Shown here piece by piece: positions 16,656 through 25,505 of a stretch of DNA of 64,000 nt (position 1 is the stretch's first letter; each line of letters starts with the position of its first letter). The notes beneath the pieces are model-generated. The model saw only the letters and a list, made by a program, of their open reading frames with translations, was not told the DNA's origin and ran no database searches. The stretch is from Stenotrophomonas sp. ATCM1_4. GTDB lineage: Bacteria; Pseudomonadota; Gammaproteobacteria; Xanthomonadales; Xanthomonadaceae. Location: contig NZ_QPFB01000001.1 in assembly GCF_004348115.1 (NCBI RefSeq), forward strand, positions 3,798,028-3,862,027. Reading direction: 5' to 3'. A program made the position numbers and the translations under genes.

Positions 16656-17695
16656 CCGCGCGCGAGTTCGGCCAGGGCCTGCGCCAGCGCCAGCGCGCCC
16701 GCGCCGGAACCCACGCTGGTGGCCTTCAGCGCGATGTCCGGCATCACCCAGACGCGGTTGGCGGCGCCGGCCGGCGTATGCCGCAGGGTCGGATACGCCT
16801 TCCACAACCCGGCTTCACCGCCGAACAGGCGCAGGTCGTTGTCGGTCACCAGGATCACCTCCGGTGCTGCCGCCACCACGCCCTCGTTGCTGAGCTGCGA
16901 GTAATTGGCCACCCCGGCCTCCTCGCCGATGTTGATGCCGCCGGCCAGCGTGATGAGCTGGTTGGCCGCGCTGTCGGCGCCGGCGACGGTCGGCAACCCT
17001 CCCGCACCGCTGGCCGACAGCGCGATCACGCGCGGACGCCGTGGGTTGTGCGCAGCCATGGCCGCGGCCTGGTCCATCTGCGCCTGCACCTGCGCGGCGA
17101 GTGCCTGCCCCTGCACGGGCAGCCCGACCGCCTCGGCCACCTTGCGCACCTTGTCCGGCGGCGGCTGCAGGTCATCGATCACCACCGCTGCATGCCCGGT
17201 GGCACGCAGGCGCTCGGCCAGCACGCCATGGCGGCGCAGGCTGTTGCCCAGGAACAGGCTGCCGTCCAGGCTGAGCACGCCTTCCACGCCGGTGGTGCGG
17301 TTGAACAGGAAATGCTTCTCGGCGGCCTTGCCTGCCGCGGTGGCCGAGCGCTCGGGCGCGGCGTAAAGATTGCCTGCCAGGCCCAGCGCTTCGAGCACGG
17401 CGATCACGTCATCACCGCCGGCCACGATGCGGCCGACGTCGCGAATCTCCACCTCGGCACCGTCGTCGGAACGTACCCGCGCCGGCAGTCGCGGCGTGGC
17501 CGCCGTGGCTTGCGGGACATCCTGGCCGGCCACGCGCTTCCAGCCCTGCGGCAGGCCAGCGGTATCGGCGCCGCCGCCAGCGGTTGCCGAGGGCTTGGGC
17601 GATGCCGGCGTAGGCGATGGGGCACGGTTGCAACCCACTGCCAGCACCGCCAGCAGCAGGCCCAATCCCGTTGGCAGGATGGTGGGGTTCTTCAT
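16652..17695 (-). CDS. Periplasmic heme/iron-type ABC substrate-binding lipoprotein (HmuT-like)
   Basis: The 347-residue protein has a lipoprotein signal with Cys22 (LAVLAVGC), a Pro/Ser/Ala-rich linker to about residue 60, and a class III periplasmic-binding fold. Visible landmarks are VGRIVAGGDDVIAVLEALGLAGNLYA, GVEGVLSLDGSLFLGN, TVAGADSAANQLITLAGGINI and SNEGVVAAAPEVILV. Ligand is not certain: HmuT-type proteins bind heme, but related ones bind siderophores or cobalamin. ATG 17695 has GAGGAA seven bases upstream. It is the first gene of the overlapping ABC trio, 129 bases downstream of the YncE-like gene. Confidence 0.85.
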   Translation of the reverse strand: MKNPTILPTGLGLLLAVLAVGCNRAPSPTPASPKPSATAGGGADTAGLPQGWKRVAGQDVPQATAATPRLPARVRSDDGAEVEIRDVGRIVAGGDDVIAVLEALGLAGNLYAAPERSATAAGKAAEKHFLFNRTTGVEGVLSLDGSLFLGNSLRRHGVLAERLRATGHAAVVIDDLQPPPDKVRKVAEAVGLPVQGQALAAQVQAQMDQAAAMAAHNPRRPRVIALSASGAGGLPTVAGADSAANQLITLAGGINIGEEAGVANYSQLSNEGVVAAAPEVILVTDNDLRLFGGEAGLWKAYPTLRHTPAGAANRVWVMPDIALKATSVGSGAGALALAQALAELARG

Positions 17696-17824
17696 CAGGG
17701 GTTCCTCGTTGGTGGCGCTTGCGCCCGCGGTCCGTGCCACGGCAAGCCCTTTCATGGCAGGGCGGGAGATGCCGTCGCCGGCACCTCCCGCATGCCCGCA
17801 CGACGTCGCGTGCCGGCGTGGCGG

Positions 17825-19231
17825 TTACTCCCGGGTCGGGATGAAGCGGGTGATGCGATCACCCTTGGCATCGTCCTCGCCACGCGACTTGTTGATCGCG
17901 AACATCGCCGTGCCCGGGCCCTTGCTGACGTGGTTCGGGTAGGTGCCACCATCGAGGTTGGCGACGATGTTGCCGGCCTCGTCCACCACCGTCACCGTGC
18001 CGGCACCGCGGTTGCTGACATACGCCAGGCGCGTGGCCGGGCTGTAGGACACGTTCAACGCACCGGCACCGACGTAGACATCGTGCTCGACCTTGCCGCT
18101 TTCCGGATCGACCACCAGCAGGTTGTCGCTGCCCTGCGCGACCACCAGCAGACGCTTGGCCAGCGGGTTCCAGGCCACGCCGATCGCGCTGCGCGCGTTG
18201 CCCAGCGCGATCACCTTCTCCACCTTGCCCGCGGCTCCGTCGATGATCGCCGCCTCGGCCGAGCCGAGGCTGGCGGTGTACACCTTGCCGGTGGCCGGAT
18301 CGATGTCCAGGCTGGTCGGGGTGAAGCTCTCGCCGCGCTTGCCCGAAGCCAGGGTGATGTTGTCCAGCTGCTGCAGCGTGCGCGTGTCGAACACGCTGAT
18401 GAAATCCTCGCCGGTCGCCGAGACATAGGCACGATTGCGCTGCGGGTCGATGACCACGTCACGCGAATGCGACACCGCCCCCACCGGGAACTGCTTGACC
18501 AGCGCCAGGTCCGACTGGCGGTACACCGCGACCGTGTCCTGGCGGGTGTTGGTCACCCACACGTTGCCATGGGTGTCATCCACGCCAACGCCGTATACGG
18601 CGAACACTCCGCCTTCGCGCGCGGGTTGGCCCGGTTGCGCGGCCGGTGCCGGTGCCGCCTGCGGCGAGACGCGGGCCAGGACCTGCAGGGTTTCCGGGTC
18701 GACCTTGAGCAGTTCGGACTGCTTCACCGGTGGGCGGCCCACCGCGCTGGTCACGAACGCGGCCTTGCTCGCGGGGCTGTAGGCCACCTGGTACAGGCCC
18801 TGCACCAACCGGTTGCTGGCGGCCTGGATGCGCTCCTGGCCGGACAGTGGCACCTCCCGCGAAACCTTCAGCGCGAAGATCGACGCCGCGTCCGGGCTGC
18901 TGGCGCGCACCACGATGGGTTGCGCGCCGACGGCCGCATCGGCCGGGATGTGCAACGTTCCCCGGAACCGGCCTTCGCCATCGGCCACGTAGGGCTGCGC
19001 GTTGAGCACGCTGTCACCGCGTTGCAGGGTGACCTTCTGCCCCGGCGTGAAGCCGCTGCCCTCGATGCCGGTTTCACTGCCCGGCAGCACCACCGGCGCG
19101 GTCGCGCGGACGCTGCCCTTGAAGTCGACGTCGGGCTGGCCGAATACCTGTGCGCCGGCGGCGCCGGTCGCAAGCAGCAGGGCCAGGCCGAGCACGGCCG
19201 GGCGCGGGAAACGGGAAGGGATGACTGCCAT
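17825..19231 (-). CDS. Secreted YncE-like beta-propeller protein
   Basis: The 468-residue protein begins with a signal peptide (to about AGAQ, residue 28) and an Ig-like or immunoglobulin-fold stretch (residues 40-125, TAPVVLPGSETGIEGSGFTP). Repeated propeller blades follow, such as NVWVTNTRQDTVAVYRQSDLALV, NRAYVSATGEDFISVFDT and RLAYVSNRGAGTVTVVDEAG. YncE-type proteins are periplasmic, often iron-regulated, and of unsettled function. The gene lies between the siderophore esterase-like gene and the ABC importer, so a role in handling the imported siderophore or metal is plausible. The start is placed at the ATG of the signal peptide. Confidence 0.83.
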   Translation of the reverse strand: MAVIPSRFPRPAVLGLALLLATGAAGAQVFGQPDVDFKGSVRATAPVVLPGSETGIEGSGFTPGQKVTLQRGDSVLNAQPYVADGEGRFRGTLHIPADAAVGAQPIVVRASSPDAASIFALKVSREVPLSGQERIQAASNRLVQGLYQVAYSPASKAAFVTSAVGRPPVKQSELLKVDPETLQVLARVSPQAAPAPAAQPGQPAREGGVFAVYGVGVDDTHGNVWVTNTRQDTVAVYRQSDLALVKQFPVGAVSHSRDVVIDPQRNRAYVSATGEDFISVFDTRTLQQLDNITLASGKRGESFTPTSLDIDPATGKVYTASLGSAEAAIIDGAAGKVEKVIALGNARSAIGVAWNPLAKRLLVVAQGSDNLLVVDPESGKVEHDVYVGAGALNVSYSPATRLAYVSNRGAGTVTVVDEAGNIVANLDGGTYPNHVSKGPGTAMFAINKSRGEDDAKGDRITRFIPTRE

Positions 19232-19364
19232 GGCGCATTACCTCATCGATCGATGCACGCCCTTGGCGTGCGGGTGGGGTGATTGCCTGGGCCATGACGC
19301 GGCCTGGGTTGTCTGGCGGGCGGCGCATCGGCCGCCGTGTGCGAAGGTCGGCCGCGGTTGCGGC

Positions 19365-20357
19365 TCAGGGACGCGGCTCGCCGCTGCGGTCGCCGATGCC
19401 GGCCACCCTGTGCAGGGTGCGCATCAACGAGGCGCGGAACATCGGCCCGTGGCTGAGCCCGTCGAACTCGATGTACTCGGTGTCCAGTCCCGGCACCTGC
19501 TGCAGTCGCGCGCCCAGTGCGGTGGCGGCCCCGGAGGGCGCGCCGGAGATGCGCTTGAGGTGGGCCTGCACCCGCGGGTTGCCCATGTCGCGGTTGCTGA
19601 AGTCCGGCGTGCGCTCGCCGCCGCCAAGCATCAGCAGCACGCGTGCGTGATGGCCGGCATTGTTGGCGATGAACTGCCGTTCCGGTGCGCCGAGCATCGC
19701 GCCCTGCGTCCACCACAACGATGGACTGGCCGCGGCATAGGTCTGGAACGCCCCGGCGCGGCTGTACAGCGCGTGCAGCACGAACAGGCCACCGAGGGAA
19801 TGCCCCCACAGCGTCTGCCGGCTGGCGTCCAGCGTGGCCCGGCGCGCCACTTCCGGCCGGACCTGGCGTTCCAGGACGTCCAGGAAGGCATTGGCGCCCC
19901 CGCCGGAGACGGTGCCATCCTCGCCTTCATCGGCGAACGGCGTGTAGTCACGGGTGCGTGCCGGCGAGTCGATGCGCAACGGGTTGTCGTAGCCGACGAA
20001 CACCAGCAGGCTCGGCGTGGTCCGCGCCAGTTCTTCCAGCACGCTGTCATCGAACTCGATCAATGCCGCATTGCCGTCCAGCATCCAGATCGCCGGGAAA
20101 CCCGCGGCCGGCGCCCTGCCGGTCGGGATCCCCAGGTTCACCCGCCAGCGACGACTGCCGTCGGCACTGCTCACCACGAACCGCTCGAAGCGGTAGTGCG
20201 CGGAGCTGCGGTCGGCCACCGTCTCGCCGATCACCTGTGCGGGATTGCGCTGCTGTGCCGCCAACGGCGGCGCTGCCAGCAGCGTCGTGGTTGCAATGAT
20301 CGCCATGGCCATCACCGCCATGGCACGGCGCAGCGCGCCGTGCGTGCCCCTGTGCAT
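19365..20357 (-). CDS. Secreted alpha/beta-hydrolase, siderophore (IroE/Fes-like) esterase family
   Basis: The 330-residue protein has an N-terminal signal segment (residues 10-35) followed by a hydrolase of the esterase-D/IroE group. The nucleophile is Ser187 in WGHSLGGLF, the catalytic His is probably in GLSHGPMF, and a conserved region is FPAIWMLDGNAALIEF. IroE and Fes cut the trilactone backbone of enterobactin-type siderophores to release iron. The gene begins 11 bases after the stop of the FepA-type receptor gene, with GAGG overlapping the receptor's 3' end, which strongly supports a siderophore substrate. A signal peptide would place it in the periplasm, like IroE. Confidence 0.85.
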   Translation of the reverse strand: MHRGTHGALRRAMAVMAMAIIATTTLLAAPPLAAQQRNPAQVIGETVADRSSAHYRFERFVVSSADGSRRWRVNLGIPTGRAPAAGFPAIWMLDGNAALIEFDDSVLEELARTTPSLLVFVGYDNPLRIDSPARTRDYTPFADEGEDGTVSGGGANAFLDVLERQVRPEVARRATLDASRQTLWGHSLGGLFVLHALYSRAGAFQTYAAASPSLWWTQGAMLGAPERQFIANNAGHHARVLLMLGGGERTPDFSNRDMGNPRVQAHLKRISGAPSGAATALGARLQQVPGLDTEYIEFDGLSHGPMFRASLMRTLHRVAGIGDRSGEPRP

Positions 20358-20368
20358 CGCCACGGCCC

Positions 20369-22612
20369 TCAGAAGCCGACCGTCAGGTTGACCCAGTAGC
20401 TGCGGCCCGGCTCGTTGTAGGTGGCCGCGCCCGCACCGGTGGCGCTGGTGCTGGTGGTGCCTTCGCGGAACAGGCGCTTGTCGAACAGGTTGTTCACGCC
20501 GCCACCCACGCGCACCTTCGGGGTGATCCGGTACTGGCCACCCAGGCTCCACAGGTCATAGGCACCACGCGTGTCCGGCGGCAGCACCGCACCGGTGGTG
20601 CTGGACTGCGTGGCCGACTCCTGCTTGCCGTAGAAGGTGCCGGTCAGCATGAACGACAGCTGCGTGTTCACCTGCCAATCCAGGAAGGTGTTGACGGTGT
20701 ACTCGGGGATGATCGACAGCGGCTGGTCGGTGGTCTTGTCGACGTTCTCGATCATCCAGGTAACGTTGGTGTTCCACGACAGCACGTCGCCGCCGCCGAC
20801 CAGCGGCACCTTCAGGTTGCCTTCCACGCCGCGGATGATCGCCTCGGGCGCATTGGTCCACTGGAACACCTGGCCCTTGGTGTCGTTGGTGACGCCGATG
20901 CGGTCCTGGCCGGCGACGATCTTGTCCTTGTAGTCGTTGTGGAAATAGGTGACCGACGCGTGCCAGCCGTTGTCCGGCGCCCACTCGATGCCGATCTCCT
21001 TGTTGATGCTGGTTTCCGGGTCCAGGTCGGCGTTGCCCATCACGTAGCAGCCCGAACCCATGTTCGGGCTCAGCACCGGGCAACCGTTGCCACGCGTGTA
21101 GTACAGGTAGTCCGGGTTGGCCTGGTACAGGTTCGGTGCCTTGAACGCACGCGCGATGCCGCCCTTGATCGCCCAGTCCTGGGCCAGCTTGAACTGCACG
21201 TTGAGGCTGGGGCTGAGGTTGTTGCCGAACTGCGAGTGATGGTCGAAGCGCACGCCGGGGGTCACCGTCCAGCGGTCACCGACGTACAGGTTGTCCTCGA
21301 TGAACACCGCGGCGAACTGCTGGTCGGTCTTGCCGGTGCGCGCGCCGCTGTATCCCGGGATGCCACCGCCGCTGCTGGAGCTCTGCGTCACCGAGTACGG
21401 GTCATCCAGCTTCAGGTCGCGGTATTCGAAGCCGACCGTCGCGACCTGGTCGATGCCACCCCAGCCCAGCGGCACGTTGATCTCGCCGTCCACCCGCGCG
21501 GAGGTCAGCTCGGAGGTGGAGAAGCTGGCGTTCTCGTTGATCGAGCCTTCCGGTCCGCCGGCCAGGCCTTCGTTGAGGCGGGTGTTGTCGGTGTCCTCGT
21601 AGGCGGCGGTGATGCGCGAGGTGCCCCAGTCGTAGCGACCGCGATGGGTCAGGCCGAACGAACGGCGCAGCATGATGTTGGTCTCCGCGCCGAACAGGTC
21701 GTTCAGGCGCTGGAAGCCGTCGCCGCTGACGCCGCGTTCACCGGAATAGATGTTGCCCTGGCGGCTGACGCTGGCATCCAGTTCGACCACGTGGTCGTCG
21801 TTGATGTCGTAGCGCAGCAGGCCGCTGATGTCGCGGTTGCGCACGCCCTCGCGGCCGGCCGGCGGGGTCACGCCGGTGGCGAAGTCCTGGTTGAGTTCCA
21901 GTGCATCCGGGTCGGTCTTGTTGATGTTGCCGAACAGCCGGAAGGACAGGCGCTCGCTGAGCGGGCCCGACAACTGGAAGCCAACGCGCTCGCTGTCCCC
22001 CTCGGCGCTGTGCTCGGCCTGGCTGCCGTACAGGGTGAGCGAACCGGTCAGGTCACCGGTCGGTTTCTTGGTGATGATGTTGACCACGCCACCGGAAGCG
22101 CCGGACCCATAGCGCGCGGCGGCGGGGCCACGCAGCACTTCGATGCGCTCCACCGCTTCGGCCGGCACCCAGTTGCTGTCGCCGCGGCTGTTGCGTTCGC
22201 CGCTGCGCCCCATGCGCACCGAATCACGCGAGCTCACCGGGCGGCCGTCGATCAGGATCAGCGTGTTCTCCGGGCCCATGCCGCGGATGTCGATCTGGCG
22301 GAAGTTGCCGTAGGCACCGGAAGCGGTATTGCCGGTGAGGTTGATGCCCGGCATGCGGCGGATCACTTCGGACAGGTCGTTGGCCGGCGGCAGGCGCTCC
22401 AGGTCCACCGAGGTGATCACCGAGGTGCCCAGCGCCTGGCGTGCGATCTGTTCGGCGGTGACATGCACGGTGTCGATGTCGGTCGCGGCGGCAACGCCCT
22501 CGGCGGCGGCCGGGCCGGCGACCAGGGCGGACAGGGCCAGCGCGACGGCCAGCGGGCGACGACGGGACAACAGGGCACGCGCGGACAACCGCGACGAGGA
22601 ACGACGGGACAT
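20369..22612 (-). CDS. fepA: TonB-dependent ferric enterobactin-type receptor (FepA/PirA family)
   Basis: The 747-residue protein (E. coli FepA 746) has a long basic N-region and signal peptide, then a TonB box near DTVHVTAEQ. The FepA-specific plug blocks follow: NFRQIDIRGMGPENTLILIDG, RPVSSRDSVR, RGDSNWVPAEAVERIEVLRG and PAAARYGSGASGGVVNIITK. The barrel ends NLTVGF with the normal terminal Phe. It imports catecholate ferric siderophores. ATG 22612 has GAGAGG seven bases upstream. A Fur box lies about 125 bases before the start, and an esterase and an ABC importer follow in the same operon. The organism shows no siderophore synthesis genes here, so uptake of foreign siderophores is likely. 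Confidence 0.92.
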   Translation of the reverse strand: MSRRSSSRLSARALLSRRRPLAVALALSALVAGPAAAEGVAAATDIDTVHVTAEQIARQALGTSVITSVDLERLPPANDLSEVIRRMPGINLTGNTASGAYGNFRQIDIRGMGPENTLILIDGRPVSSRDSVRMGRSGERNSRGDSNWVPAEAVERIEVLRGPAAARYGSGASGGVVNIITKKPTGDLTGSLTLYGSQAEHSAEGDSERVGFQLSGPLSERLSFRLFGNINKTDPDALELNQDFATGVTPPAGREGVRNRDISGLLRYDINDDHVVELDASVSRQGNIYSGERGVSGDGFQRLNDLFGAETNIMLRRSFGLTHRGRYDWGTSRITAAYEDTDNTRLNEGLAGGPEGSINENASFSTSELTSARVDGEINVPLGWGGIDQVATVGFEYRDLKLDDPYSVTQSSSSGGGIPGYSGARTGKTDQQFAAVFIEDNLYVGDRWTVTPGVRFDHHSQFGNNLSPSLNVQFKLAQDWAIKGGIARAFKAPNLYQANPDYLYYTRGNGCPVLSPNMGSGCYVMGNADLDPETSINKEIGIEWAPDNGWHASVTYFHNDYKDKIVAGQDRIGVTNDTKGQVFQWTNAPEAIIRGVEGNLKVPLVGGGDVLSWNTNVTWMIENVDKTTDQPLSIIPEYTVNTFLDWQVNTQLSFMLTGTFYGKQESATQSSTTGAVLPPDTRGAYDLWSLGGQYRITPKVRVGGGVNNLFDKRLFREGTTSTSATGAGAATYNEPGRSYWVNLTVGF

Positions 22613-22732
22613 GGCAAAGCCTCTCGACAGTGGGGTTGCGAACCTCTGGCGACGGCTTGAGGAACGGTGGATCACGATGCAGCCACCGGGATCACACACC
22701 AGGCGCGCTGCTGAATGACGAGCAGTCTACAC

Positions 22733-22752
22733 CAAATGATAATGATTATTAC
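22733..22752 (-). promoter_or_regulatory. Fur box upstream of the iron-uptake operon
   Basis: The AT-rich stretch CAAATGATAATGATTATTAC closely follows the Fur consensus GATAATGATAATCATTATC and stands out in a GC-rich context. It predicts repression of the fepA-led operon by Fe-bound Fur. Confidence 0.85.
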
Positions 22753-22859
22753 TAACTTCCGGATGCGACAAAGCGCCGCGCGCGGGGTGGAGCGCAGCCA
22801 TTGGCGCCGGGCTGTACCGGGAAAGCGCCTGCCGAGCGTGGCCCGGCACTACCGGCCGG

Positions 22860-23510
22860 TCATGCGAGGTGGCCCAGCAACTCCGGCAGCGCATCGATCA
22901 CCGCCACCGCATCGGTGGCATCCAGGTCCAGATCGCGCGGATAGCCGTAGCGCACCAGCACGATCGGCATGCCGGCGTTGTCGGCCGCGCCCAGGTCGGT
23001 GGCCGAATCGCCCACCATCAGGCAGGCCTGCACCGGCTGCCCGAGCAAAGTCGCGGTGTGCAGCAGGGGTTCGGCTGCGGGCTTGCGCTGCGGCAACGAG
23101 TCGCCCCCGATGATGTGCGCGAAGAAGCCGGCGATATCCAGATGCTCGAGCAACGGCGGCACCAGCGCGGCCGGCTTGTTGGTGCAGATGGCCATCGGCA
23201 GGCCACGCTGGCGCAGTGCCTGCAGCGTCTCGACCACGCCGTCGTACAACTGCGGGCTGCGCAGCAGGCAATCGCGGTAATGGCGCATGAAGGTCGGCAT
23301 TACTTCATCCAGCGTCCGCTCGCTGCCAGCGTCATTGAGCGCAGTGGTGACCAACTTGCGCACGCCTTCGCCAATCCAGCTGCGCACCGTGGCCTCGCTC
23401 ACACGTGGCAGCGAGAGATCTTCCAGCGTGCGGTTCACCGCTTCGGCGATATCGCTGGCACTGTCCACGAGCGTGCCATCCAGATCGAAAATCACTGCCG
23501 ACGTTGCCAA
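22860..23510 (-). CDS. gph: Phosphoglycolate phosphatase-type HAD hydrolase
   Basis: The 216-residue HAD hydrolase has motif I DLDGTLVDS (nucleophile Asp), a helical cap, motif II TNKP, the conserved Lys in PQRKPAAEPLL, and motif IV GDSATDLGAADNAGM. Gph removes 2-phosphoglycolate, formed for example during DNA repair. The closely related MupP acts on N-acetylmuramic acid 6-phosphate, and sequence alone does not separate them fully. I place the start at TTG 23510 because GGAG lies exactly 7 bases upstream and the protein then begins (M)ATSAVIFDLDGT as in the family. The upstream ATG in the overlapping register is out of frame. No operon partner is evident. Confidence 0.85.
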   Translation of the reverse strand: MATSAVIFDLDGTLVDSASDIAEAVNRTLEDLSLPRVSEATVRSWIGEGVRKLVTTALNDAGSERTLDEVMPTFMRHYRDCLLRSPQLYDGVVETLQALRQRGLPMAICTNKPAALVPPLLEHLDIAGFFAHIIGGDSLPQRKPAAEPLLHTATLLGQPVQACLMVGDSATDLGAADNAGMPIVLVRYGYPRDLDLDATDAVAVIDALPELLGHLA

Positions 23511-23561
23511 TGCATTACTCCGTTTGCGAAAGCAGAAGATTGTAGCGAAACGCCTGAAAAC

Positions 23562-23643
23562 TCCCCCTTCTTCCGCACGCGGGAGAGGGGCTCGAAGCAA
23601 AGAATCTGAACACCCTTCCTTCTCCCGCAGGCGGGAGAAGCTG
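23562..23643. repeat. Two palindromic repeats between gph and dinB
   Basis: The copies at about 23566-23595 (CTTCCGCACGCGGGAGAGG) and 23611-23642 (CTTCTCCCGCAGGCGGGAGAAG) belong to the CTCTCCCGC/GCGGGAGAG family. Together they fill most of the gap upstream of gph. Confidence 0.65.
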
Positions 23644-23689
23644 TGTCGCAGAGAGCGCCCAACGCTGCGGCATCAACCCGCCGCTCATT

Positions 23690-24778
23690 TCAATCTTCGC
23701 TCCCTACATTCCGAAACAGATCGCCCTGCACCACCACGTCCTCGCGGTCACGGAAGCCGGACAGGCCCACGCCCACCAATCGGTACAAGGTGTCCGCCGG
23801 CAGCTGCACGCGCTGGCACAACGCCAATGCGATGTCGCGCAGCTCCTCCACCGACGAGGGCGGCGCTTCCGGGGTGAAGCTGCGGGTGAGGATGCGGAAC
23901 TGCGCGGTCTTGAGCTTGAGCACCACGGTGTGCCCCACCCGCTCGGTGCGCCCCGTCGCGCGCCAGGTCTTCTCGGCCAGTTGCGTGATCACCTCGTCGA
24001 ACCGGCCCAGCGGCAGGTCCTCGCTGAAGGTGTCCTCCGAGGAGATCGACTGCACCGGCTGGTCCGGCTCCACCGGCCGCTCGTCGATGCCACGCGCGCG
24101 CCGGTACAGGCTGCCGCCGAACGTACCGAACAGGGCCTGCAGCTGCTCCAGCGGGATCGTGCGCAGGTCGCCGACGGTGGCGATGCCCAGCGCCGACAGC
24201 TTGCCTTCCATCACCTTGCCCACCCCGGGCACGCGGTTGACCGGCAGCGGCGTCAGGAACTGTTCCACCTTCGAGGGCGGCACCACGAACTGTCCATCCG
24301 GTTTGCGCCAGTCCGAGGCGATCTTGGCCAGGAACTTGTTCGGCGCGATGCCGGCCGAGGCGGTGAGCTGGGTGGCTTCGCGGATCTGCGCGCGGATGGT
24401 GCGGGCGATTTCGGTGGCGATGCCGTCGCAGGTCGGCGAGTCGGTCACGTCCAGGTAGGCCTCGTCCAGCGACAGCGGCTCCACCAACGGCGTGTGCTGC
24501 AGGAAGATCTCGCGGATCTGCCGGGACACCGCCTTGTAGCGGACGAAATCCGGCGGCACGAAGATCGCGTCCGGGCACAGCCGCTCGGCACGCAGCGCCG
24601 GCATCGCCGAGCGCACCCCGAAGGTGCGCGCCTCGTAGGACGCCGCGCAGACGACTGAACGGGCACCCCGCCAGGCCACCACCACCGGCTTCCCGCGCAA
24701 ACCGGGGTCATCGCGCTGCTCCACGGACGCATAGAAGGCGTCCATGTCGACATGGATGATCTTGCGAAGCTGGGCCAC
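23690..24778 (-). CDS. dinB: DNA polymerase IV (Y-family translesion polymerase)
   Basis: The 362-residue protein shows the Y-family order: HVDMDAFYASVEQ with the first catalytic Asp residues, YEARTFGVRSAMPALRAERLCPD, SLDEAYLDVT with the catalytic Asp-Glu pair, then ASAGIAPNKFLAKIAS and the helix-hairpin-helix VNRVPGVGKVMEGKLSALGI. The little-finger domain follows (about residues 240-345). DinB copies past damaged bases without proofreading. ATG 24778 begins the conserved MAQLRKIIHVDMD. I did not find a clear SOS (LexA) operator in the 211-base gap shared with fabA. The last residues (LFRNVGSED) do not form an obvious QxSLF clamp motif. Confidence 0.94.
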   Translation of the reverse strand: MAQLRKIIHVDMDAFYASVEQRDDPGLRGKPVVVAWRGARSVVCAASYEARTFGVRSAMPALRAERLCPDAIFVPPDFVRYKAVSRQIREIFLQHTPLVEPLSLDEAYLDVTDSPTCDGIATEIARTIRAQIREATQLTASAGIAPNKFLAKIASDWRKPDGQFVVPPSKVEQFLTPLPVNRVPGVGKVMEGKLSALGIATVGDLRTIPLEQLQALFGTFGGSLYRRARGIDERPVEPDQPVQSISSEDTFSEDLPLGRFDEVITQLAEKTWRATGRTERVGHTVVLKLKTAQFRILTRSFTPEAPPSSVEELRDIALALCQRVQLPADTLYRLVGVGLSGFRDREDVVVQGDLFRNVGSED

Positions 24779-24827
24779 GACAACAGTCCGAAACGGTCGC
24801 CAACATGATAGCTGTTGTCGCTAAATG

Positions 24828-24852
24828 CACACTTGTCCTCACAATTGTGCAA
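24828..24852. promoter_or_regulatory. Inverted repeat in the dinB-fabA gap, possible operator
   Basis: CACAATTGTG (24840-24849) is a perfect 10-bp palindrome. A wider dyad GCACA (about 24827-24831) with TGTGC (about 24846-24850) flanks it. Position about 140 bases before fabA would suit a repressor of unsaturated fatty acid synthesis, but no specific regulator can be named. Confidence 0.3.
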
Positions 24853-24989
24853 TTCAAAACGTTCCGTAACAGCCTTCTAACGGCTGCTAACTGCGCCGAA
24901 CATACGCAACCGTCCAGTTAAAACATTTGATTGAACGCAGGTGCTGACGCATGCTCGGCGCCTCGTTCCTGGCTTTGGACACCCCCCGG

Positions 24990-25505
24990 ATGACCCGTCT
25001 GCACACGTTCTCCCGCGACCAGTTGCTGGCCAGCGCGCGCGGTGAACTCTTCGGCCCCAACAAGGGCCGCCTGCCCAACGACCCGATGCTGATGTTCGAC
25101 CGCATCACCGACATCCGCGAGGACGGCGGCGCCTACGGCAAGGGGCTGATCCGGGCCGAGCTCGACATCAAACCGGACCTGTGGTTCTTCGGCTGCCACT
25201 TCATCGGCGACCCGGTGATGCCCGGCTGCCTGGGCCTGGATGCCATGTGGCAGCTGACCGGCTTCTTCCTCACCTGGCTGGGCGCCGAAGGCCGTGGCCG
25301 CGCCCTGGGCTGCGGCGAGGTCAAGTTCACCGGCCAGGTGCTGCCCAGCGCCAAGCTGGTGCAGTACGAAATCGATGTCGCGCGCGTGATCAACCGCAAG
25401 CTGGTGATGGCGCAGACCGATGCCCGCATGCTGGTCGATGGCCGTGAGATCTACTCCGCCAAGGACCTGCGCGTGGGCCTGTTCACTTCTACCGAGAGCT
25501 TCTGA
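24990..25505 (+). CDS. fabA: 3-hydroxyacyl-[acyl-carrier-protein] dehydratase/isomerase FabA
   Basis: The 171-residue protein catalyses dehydration of 3-hydroxydecanoyl-ACP and isomerisation to the cis-3 form, the branch point to unsaturated fatty acids. The hot-dog active site is intact: His70 in [16 protein letters not shown] and Asp84 in LGLDAMWQL, which are the E. coli positions. ATG 24990 ([22 protein letters not shown]) gives the family length. An ATG at 24951 would add 13 unconserved residues, although it has a modest AGGTG upstream. The stop codon overlaps the fabB start by one base (TGATG), giving the classical fabAB operon. Confidence 0.95.
   Translation: MTRLHTFSRDQLLASARGELFGPNKGRLPNDPMLMFDRITDIREDGGAYGKGLIRAELDIKPDLWFFGCHFIGDPVMPGCLGLDAMWQLTGFFLTWLGAEGRGRALGCGEVKFTGQVLPSAKLVQYEIDVARVINRKLVMAQTDARMLVDGREIYSAKDLRVGLFTSTESF

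Noticed and set aside
14845..17695. Naming the ABC importer btuCDF because btuB and cob genes are next to it
   Set aside because: It is convergent with btuB, carries no riboswitch, and continues an operon headed by a Fur box and a FepA-type receptor, so iron or siderophore is favoured. B12 remains an outside possibility.
22860..23600. A longer version of gph starting near 23600
   Set aside because: The extra residues come from a palindromic repeat and do not match the family; the TTG with GGAG is a better start.
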